A DNA stretch of 10,158 bases from contig SKPY01000529.1 in the NCBI GenBank assembly GCA_007119305.1, positions 1-10,158 of the forward strand. Direction: 5' to 3'. This document shows, one piece after another, positions 6,549-10,158 of this stretch; position 1 is the first letter of the stretch, and each line of letters opens with the position of its first letter. Source of the DNA: Nitriliruptorales bacterium. GTDB taxonomy: Bacteria; Actinomycetota; Nitriliruptoria; Euzebyales; Egibacteraceae. The notes under the pieces were generated by a model that worked only from the letters and a program-made list of their open reading frames with translations, made no database searches and was not told the origin of the DNA. Made by a program: the position numbers and the translations under genes.

Positions 6549-6703
6549 CGTCACGCCCCTCACGGTACCGACGGGCTGTGACGTGGGAAAGGGTGGGCGC
6601 GCCAGCGCCGAGGACGACGATGCCTACGCCGCACAGGGGATGGGTAGGCGGAACGCCTCGGTCTCACCGACCCGCGCATCTGAGCCGAGAAGGGCCTCAC
6701 ACC

Positions 6704-7252
6704 ATGGACATCCTCGCCATCGTCGGCAGCCTCCGGCGCGACTCCTACAACCGAGCCGTGCTCCGCGCCGCCCAGGACCTCGCCCCCGACGGCATGACCG
6801 TGACCGAACACCCCCTCGGCGACATCCCCCTGTACAACTTCGACGTCGAGCAGCAGGGCGACCCCGAGCCCGTCACCGCCTACAAGCGGGCCATCGCCAC
6901 CGCTGACGCGCTGCTGATCATCACCCCGGAGTACCAGCACGGCGTCCCGGGGGTCCTGAAGAACGCGCTCGACTGGGCGTCCCGGCCACCCCGCGAGTCG
7001 CCGTTGCAGGGCAAGCCCGCCGCCATCATGGGCGCCAGCCCAGGCATGACCGGGACCGCCCGCGCCCAGACCCAGCTGCGCCAGACCCTCGTCTACAACG
7101 GCTGCCCGATCCTGCCGCCGCCGGAGGTCCTCATCTCACGCGTCCGCGAGCGCGTCACCGACGGCGAGCTCACCGACGAGGGGACCCGCGAGCGCATCCA
7201 GGCGGCACTCAACCGCTTCGCCGACTGGCTCGGCACCGACGCCGCCCGCTGA
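6704..7252 (+). CDS. NADPH-dependent FMN reductase (flavodoxin-fold)
   Basis: A 182-residue cytosolic flavoprotein that reduces FMN or uses FMN to reduce quinones, azo compounds or chromate with NAD(P)H. The N-terminal strand leads into the phosphate-binding loop GSLRRDSYN (8-16), then LGDIPLYNFD (38-47), and the flavin-contacting TPEYQHGVPGVLKNALDW (74-91), which is nearly invariant in this family. GASPGMTGTARAQ (110-122) is the second flavin loop. The size is typical for the family. ATG 6704 has a good ribosome site (AAGGG about 9 nt upstream). The upstream 150 bp carry a small hairpin (AGGCG-GAA-CGCCT, 6646-6658) and inverted GCCTAC/GTAGGC arms, possibly regulatory. It faces the pirin gene tail to tail 28 bp away. 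The physiological substrate cannot be told. Confidence 0.93.
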   Translation: MDILAIVGSLRRDSYNRAVLRAAQDLAPDGMTVTEHPLGDIPLYNFDVEQQGDPEPVTAYKRAIATADALLIITPEYQHGVPGVLKNALDWASRPPRESPLQGKPAAIMGASPGMTGTARAQTQLRQTLVYNGCPILPPPEVLISRVRERVTDGELTDEGTRERIQAALNRFADWLGTDAAR

Positions 7253-7255
7253 CCG

Positions 7256-7281
7256 GCGGCCGGTCGGACCACGCGGGCCGC
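7256..7281. terminator. Weak inverted repeat between convergent FMN reductase and pirin genes
   Basis: GCGGCC (7256-7261) and GGCCGC (7276-7281) are complementary around a 14-nt loop in the 28-bp gap between two convergent genes, where a shared terminator is expected. The stem is short and has no T-run, so support is mostly positional. Confidence 0.25.
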
Positions 7282-8210
7282 TACGACTGCTCGGTCGCCG
7301 CCACCCACGGCGGCCGCGGCGCGTCGCTGCGCGGCAGCGGCGAGTCAACCGCACCGAACCGGTCCGTGCGGTCCCGCCAGTCTCGCCACGCCGCGGTGAT
7401 CTCCTCCTTGTCACGCGCGACGAAGTTCCACCACATCTCGATGCGCTCACCCAGCGGCACGCCGCCGAGCACCAGCAGCCGCGCGCCGTCGGTCTCCGCC
7501 CCGATCGGCAGCTCGTCGATCCCGGAGGGCACCAATGCCAGCCAGCCCTCCTCGACGACCTCCCGCCCCACCCGCACCCTACCGTCCAACGGCACCACGG
7601 CGTGCTCGAACGTCGCCGTGGTCGGCACCACCGTCGTGCCGCGCCGCACTGCCAGGTCGACCCCGACGATGGCCGTGTCGGCCCGCGCCGGCGAGGACAC
7701 CCCGTCGAGCTCACCGGCGAACAGCGTGCCGCTGGCCCCGTCGAGCTCGACCTCCGGCAGGTCGGCGTGGTGGACGAACGTGGACGCGCCGTGCCGGGTC
7801 GCCTCGGGTTGCGCGACCCACATCTGCGCGCCGCGGAACGGCGGGCGGGCGGCCAGCTCGGCGTGAGCGATCCCGTGACCCGCGCTCATCCAGTTCAGCT
7901 GCCCCGGCCGGATGACCTGCTCGGTGCCCAACGAGTCGTTGTGCAGCGCCTCACCCTCCAGCAGCCACGTCACCGTCGACAGCCCGATGTGCGGGTGCGG
8001 CCCGACCTCCATCGGGTCGGGCTCCTCCGCGTCGACCGGCCCCATGAGGTCCACGAAGCACCACGCGCCCACGGTGCGCCGGCCCTTCGTCGGCAGCACC
8101 CGGGCGACGTCGAGACCACCCACACTGGTCCGGCGCCCCTCCCGGGCCTCCACCGCCGCGAGGTGCTCGTTCTCGCACCTGCAGTCCGCTGGTTCGACAG
8201 GTCCGCTCAC
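7281..8210 (-). CDS. Pirin family protein (bicupin)
   Basis: A 309-residue pirin, a two-domain cupin that binds a mononuclear metal (usually iron); some family members act as quercetinases and others as regulators. In the N-terminal cupin, HPHIGLSTVTWLLEG (72-86) and WMSAGHGIAHAE (107-118) supply the expected ligands H72, H74, H116 and E118, so the metal site is intact. The C-terminal cupin spans about 190-265 with LVLGGVPLGERIEMWWNFVARDKEEI, the standard pirin_C ending. GTG 8210 is chosen because GGAG lies 5 nt before it; the in-frame ATG 8225, five codons upstream, lacks such a site. The tail-to-tail FMN reductase is a plausible redox neighbour, but pirin specificity cannot be read from sequence. 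A long hairpin lies roughly 100 bp upstream in the divergent intergenic region. Confidence 0.93.
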   Translation of the reverse strand: MSGPVEPADCRCENEHLAAVEAREGRRTSVGGLDVARVLPTKGRRTVGAWCFVDLMGPVDAEEPDPMEVGPHPHIGLSTVTWLLEGEALHNDSLGTEQVIRPGQLNWMSAGHGIAHAELAARPPFRGAQMWVAQPEATRHGASTFVHHADLPEVELDGASGTLFAGELDGVSSPARADTAIVGVDLAVRRGTTVVPTTATFEHAVVPLDGRVRVGREVVEEGWLALVPSGIDELPIGAETDGARLLVLGGVPLGERIEMWWNFVARDKEEITAAWRDWRDRTDRFGAVDSPLPRSDAPRPPWVAATEQS

Positions 8211-8305
8211 GCTGGCTCCGATCATTCGCCGGCCGTCTCGGCATCCTATGCCGCTTCCGACACAGCCACCGGCGCGCGTGGCCTGCGCCGCGACGGCCAT
8301 CGTCT

Positions 8306-8340
8306 GCGCCCGCAACGCGCGCCCGGCGCGTTGTGGGTGC
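8306..8340 (+). ncRNA. 15-bp stem RNA hairpin (leader structure or attenuator) in the pirin/small-membrane-gene intergenic region
   Basis: Bases 8306-8320 pair with 8326-8340 around the loop GCCCG: 15 consecutive pairs, two of them G-U. The innermost 8 bp on each side are a perfect dyad (CAACGCGC / GCGCGTTG). Read from the minus strand the two G-U pairs become C-A mismatches, so the fold favours a plus-strand RNA, that is, the leader of the small gene at 8420. The dyad core could also be a DNA operator. There is no T-run after it. Confidence 0.5.
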
Positions 8341-8402
8341 ACGGTGGCAGGTTCTTCCGGTCACGTGGGACACTGCGAACCGAACGTGAAGGGGGCGGGG
8401 CC

Positions 8403-8423
8403 ATGCATAGCTCGGCGCCATGA
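8403..8423 (+). CDS. Six-codon leader ORF (MHSSAP) coupled to the downstream membrane peptide
   Basis: ATG 8403 has the best ribosome site in the area (AAGGGGG, 7 nt upstream). It is followed by only six codons (Met-His-Ser-Ser-Ala-Pro) and a TGA whose bases overlap the ATG at 8420 (ATGA). The next gene has no ribosome site of its own at proper spacing, so translation may reach it by termination-reinitiation. Too short to prove by composition. Confidence 0.3.
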   Translation: MHSSAP

Positions 8424-8569
8424 TGCTCGTCGACGTCGCCCTGGGGTTCGCGTTCTGCGCGCTGCGCGTCGTTGGCCTGGTGGTCACCGTGGTGGCGATC
8501 GCGGTCGGCGTGCAGCTGTACCGCGGCAAGGTCGCCGTGCCCGAGGAGCCGACCGCAGCGGGGACCTGA
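8420..8569 (+). CDS. Small membrane peptide (49 aa)
   Basis: Encodes 49 residues with a long hydrophobic stretch, ~3-32 (LVDVALGFAFCALRVVGLVV then TVVAIAVGVQLY), interrupted by a single Arg at 16, and a polar tail RGKVAVPEEPTAAGT. Codon third positions are nearly all G/C and the hydrophobic run ends well before the stop, as in real small membrane proteins. Two adjacent ATGs (8420, 8423) are possible starts; the AAGGGGG ribosome site is about 24 nt upstream and instead serves the overlapping leader ORF. One transmembrane helix, or a tight two-helix hairpin around Arg16, is plausible. A candidate terminator hairpin follows. I do not recognise a family. Together with the 48-aa peptide at 5115 it makes two tiny membrane proteins behind structured leaders in this window. 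Confidence 0.55.
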   Translation: MMLVDVALGFAFCALRVVGLVVTVVAIAVGVQLYRGKVAVPEEPTAAGT

Positions 8570-8593
8570 GCCTGGTAAGCCCTGACGACCGTA

Positions 8594-8610
8594 GGCAAGC
8601 AGCCCTTGCC
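8594..8610 (+). terminator. Candidate terminator hairpin after the 49-aa membrane peptide
   Basis: GGCAAG (8594-8599) pairs with CTTGCC (8605-8610) around a 5-nt loop, 25 nt after the stop codon at 8569. The T-run is absent, which is common in high-GC genomes. It lies just before the palindrome, in the gap between two genes that would converge. Confidence 0.35.
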
Positions 8611-8618
8611 CACAGGCA

Positions 8619-8636
8619 GCGTTTCCGCGGAAACGC
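8619..8636. repeat. 18-bp perfect palindrome, copy 2
   Basis: GCGTTTCCGCGGAAACGC, an exact palindrome containing the same 16 bases as 4882-4897, in non-coding DNA between the 49-aa membrane peptide (+) and the probable 45-aa gene (-). Flanks outside the core are unrelated to those of copy 1, so the core is what is conserved. Confidence 0.65.
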
Positions 8637-8645
8637 GTTCGACCG

Positions 8646-8783
8646 TCACCCGGCGGGGTGCGCGGCCTCGGCCAACATCGCGGCCGTCTCCTCGTTGACC
8701 GCCACAAGGGTGACGACCACGACAGGCTCGTGGAGCCGTACGTCACCGCCCGGCCCGAGCGTGGGAGGCTGTGGAAACACCAT
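8646..8783 (-). CDS. Possible small hypothetical protein (45 aa)
   Basis: A short minus-strand frame from ATG 8783 to TGA at 8646-8648 encodes 45 residues, with the clear block VRLHEPVVVVTLVAVNEETA followed by an alanine-rich amphipathic AMLAEAAHPAG end. The last two thirds have strongly G/C-biased third positions and a sensible beta-strand-then-helix composition, unlike the Arg/Pro/Ser-rich translations of the other frames. An AGGG lies about 9 nt before the ATG. The frame stays open to tandem GTGs at 8807, which overlap a dyad. A TGA not far upstream prevents a longer product. It diverges from the RecQ-like helicase gene. No family recognised. Confidence 0.4.
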   Translation of the reverse strand: MVFPQPPTLGPGGDVRLHEPVVVVTLVAVNEETAAMLAEAAHPAG

Positions 8784-8800
8784 CTCAGCCGGCCCTGTCG

Positions 8801-8815
8801 GCACCACTGTGGTGC
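8801..8815. repeat. Interrupted palindrome between divergent genes
   Basis: GCACCAC-T-GTGGTGC, two 7-bp arms around one base, lies between the possible 45-aa minus-strand gene and the RecQ-like helicase, about 85 bp before the latter's ATG. Odd-length tight dyads like this are typical operator shapes; no regulator is encoded nearby. Confidence 0.35.
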
Positions 8816-8883
8816 GACCAGGTCATCGTGCGGCGCGTTCATGAGTGCTCGCGAGTCGGCGCGACCGTGTCGCAGGGATGGCC

Positions 8884-8889
8884 TACGGT
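8884..8889 (+). promoter_or_regulatory. Candidate -10 box for leaderless recQ-like transcript
   Basis: TACGGT fits the TANNNT -10 pattern and ends 8 nt before ATG 8898, which would put transcription start at or next to the A of the ATG. No Shine-Dalgarno sequence stands at normal spacing before that ATG, so leaderless translation, common in actinobacteria, is plausible. No convincing -35 is visible. Confidence 0.3.
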
Positions 8890-8897
8890 TGTGGCTC

Positions 8898-10158
8898 ATG
8901 GCAGGCGATCTCACCCGTCGCGCGAGCGATCTGCTCTCGGCAGTGGCGGGGCCGGATGCGTCGTTCCGCGAGGGGCAGCTGGACAGCATCCTCTCGCTTG
9001 TCGAGCGCCGGGAGCGGTTGCTGCTCGTGCAGCGGACCGGATGGGGCAAGAGTGCGGTGTACTTCCTCGCGACCCGGCTGCTGCGCGAGCGGGGAGCGGG
9101 TCCGACGCTGCTCGTCTCCCCCCTCCTCGCGCTCATGCGCAACCAGATCATGCTGGCCGAGCGGGCGGGTGTTCAGGCGGCGACGATCAACAGCGCGAAC
9201 CGGGAGGACTGGGAGGCGGTGGTCGACGACCTGCGCGCGGACCGCGTCGACCTGCTCCTCGTCTCGCCCGAGCGGCTCAACAACCTCGACTTCCGGCGGG
9301 ACGTGCTGCCGGAGGTCGCGGGCCGGTCGGGGTTGCTCGTCATCGACGAGGCGCATTGCATCAGCGACTGGGGGCACGACTTCCGCCCGGACTACCGCCG
9401 CGTGGCGCGGGTCGTCGGGCTGCTGCCGCGCGGGGTGCCCGTGCTCGGCACGACGGCGACCGCCAACGACCGCGTCATCCACGACATCGGCGACCAGCTC
9501 GGCCTGGAGCTCGCGGTGCAGCGGGGCACGCTCGATCGGGAGAGCCTGCGGCTGTTCGCGGCACCGCTCGCCAGCCAGGCGGAGCGGATGGCGTGGCTGG
9601 CCACCTACCTGCCTCGGCTCCCCGGCAGCGGGATCGTGTACTGCCTCACCGTCGCAGACGCGCAACGGGTGGCGTCCTGGCTGCGCGACCAGGGCATCGA
9701 TGCTGCGGCGTACTACGGCGCTCTCGACACCGGGGAGCGCGAGGACGTCGAGCGCCGGCTCCTCGACAACGCCGTCAAGGCGGTCGTGGCGACGTCGGCG
9801 TTGGGCATGGGGTTCGACAAGCCCGACCTCGGCTTCGTCGTGCACTTCCAGGCGCCGGGGTCGGTGATCGCCTACTACCAGCAGGTGGGCCGGGCCGGAC
9901 GGGCGGTCGACACGGCCTTCGGTGTCCTGCTCGCGGGCTCCGAGGACACCGACATCCAGGATCACTTCATCGCGGTGGCCTTCCCGCCACGCGAGCAGGC
10001 CGAGGCCGTGGTTGGGTTGCTCGCCGCTGCGGCCGCGCCGGTCGGGTTGTCGGAGATCCAGGCCCGGGTCAACGTCCGGCGCAGCCGGCTCGAGGCCATG
10101 CTGAAGATCCTCGAGGTCGAGGGCGCGGTCGAGCGCACCAAGTCGGGGTGGCTTCGGA
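8898..10158 (+). CDS. RecQ-family ATP-dependent DNA helicase (3' end beyond window)
   Basis: An open frame of 420 residues running off the right edge. Superfamily 2 RecQ motifs appear in order: motif 0 FREGQ (23-27), motif I RTGWGKS (46-52), Ia SPLLALMRNQ (74-83), DEAHC (150-154) followed by the RecQ-specific aromatic loop SDWGHDFRPDYRR (156-168), motif III TTATAN (185-190), motif V VATSALGMGFDKPD (297-310) and motif VI YYQQVGRAGR (326-335). The segment at 380-420 (GLSEIQARVNVRRSRLEAMLKILEVEGAVER) looks like a winged-helix domain. The Trp in motif I and the LDRESLRL segment match the actinobacterial RecQ branch rather than E. coli RecQ. It unwinds 3'-5' and acts in recombination and fork repair. 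The zinc-binding and C-terminal parts lie outside. ATG 8898 was chosen; TTG 8889 is an alternative with AGGGA 10 nt upstream. Confidence 0.93.
   Translation, partial: MAGDLTRRASDLLSAVAGPDASFREGQLDSILSLVERRERLLLVQRTGWGKSAVYFLATRLLRERGAGPTLLVSPLLALMRNQIMLAERAGVQAATINSANREDWEAVVDDLRADRVDLLLVSPERLNNLDFRRDVLPEVAGRSGLLVIDEAHCISDWGHDFRPDYRRVARVVGLLPRGVPVLGTTATANDRVIHDIGDQLGLELAVQRGTLDRESLRLFAAPLASQAERMAWLATYLPRLPGSGIVYCLTVADAQRVASWLRDQGIDAAAYYGALDTGEREDVERRLLDNAVKAVVATSALGMGFDKPDLGFVVHFQAPGSVIAYYQQVGRAGRAVDTAFGVLLAGSEDTDIQDHFIAVAFPPREQAEAVVGLLAAAAAPVGLSEIQARVNVRRSRLEAMLKILEVEGAVERTKSGWLR

Noticed and set aside
5442..6581. 379-codon plus-strand frame opposite the ADP-ribosylglycohydrolase
   Set aside because: Shadow of a gene with all DraG-family metal motifs; no recognisable domain in this frame.
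8845..9867. 340-codon plus-strand frame overlapping the RecQ-like gene
   Set aside because: Ser/Arg/Cys-rich out-of-frame translation; the real frame starting at 8898 has every RecQ motif and simply has no stop in the window.

Overview
High-GC bacterial DNA with strong G/C preference at third codon positions, frequent GTG/TTG starts and actinobacterial-type gene variants (a RecQ with an RTGWGKS motif I, a TM0106-type helicase, a NERD-helicase). It is most likely a chromosomal segment of an actinomycete-like organism. I cannot place it at genus level. I see no IS element, integrase, phage gene, CRISPR array, tRNA or rRNA.

Layout, left to right. (1) 2-1186 (+): C-terminal helicase half of a TM0106-type RecB-nuclease/SF1 helicase cut by the window edge. 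(2) 1279-2271 (+): extended SDR (NAD(P)-dependent epimerase/reductase). (3) A minus-strand pair: a NERD nuclease-SF1 helicase (2830-4539) followed by a small conserved protein of unknown function (2431-2754). (4) 4540-5114: gene-poor regulatory DNA, the least ordinary part of the window. It has two hairpins upstream of the NERD-helicase, a plus-strand RNA element that folds as a SAM-I/SAM-IV clan riboswitch with its pseudoknot (4670-4756), a 16-bp perfect palindrome (4882-4897), an 8-bp-stem hairpin (5037-5062), then a 48-aa membrane peptide gene (5115-5261). (5) Minus strand: an ADP-ribosylglycohydrolase (5436-6341) behind a 48-aa basic protein (6402-6548). (6) 6704-7252 (+): NADPH-dependent FMN reductase, converging on a pirin (7281-8210, -). 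(7) 8226-8897: a long plus-strand RNA hairpin, a 6-codon leader overlapping a 49-aa membrane peptide gene, a second copy of the palindrome (18 bp here), and a probable 45-aa minus-strand gene. (8) 8898-end (+): a RecQ-family helicase running off the right edge.

The genes do not form one obvious pathway. Three unrelated DNA helicases, two with known or probable nuclease partners, plus an ADP-ribose hydrolase give a genome-maintenance or defence flavour, and two flavin/redox-type genes (FMN reductase, pirin) sit between them. No known multi-gene defence system is recognisable. The best leads are the riboswitch with no methionine-cycle gene behind it, the repeated parS-like palindrome, and the chain of structured leaders in front of tiny membrane peptides.
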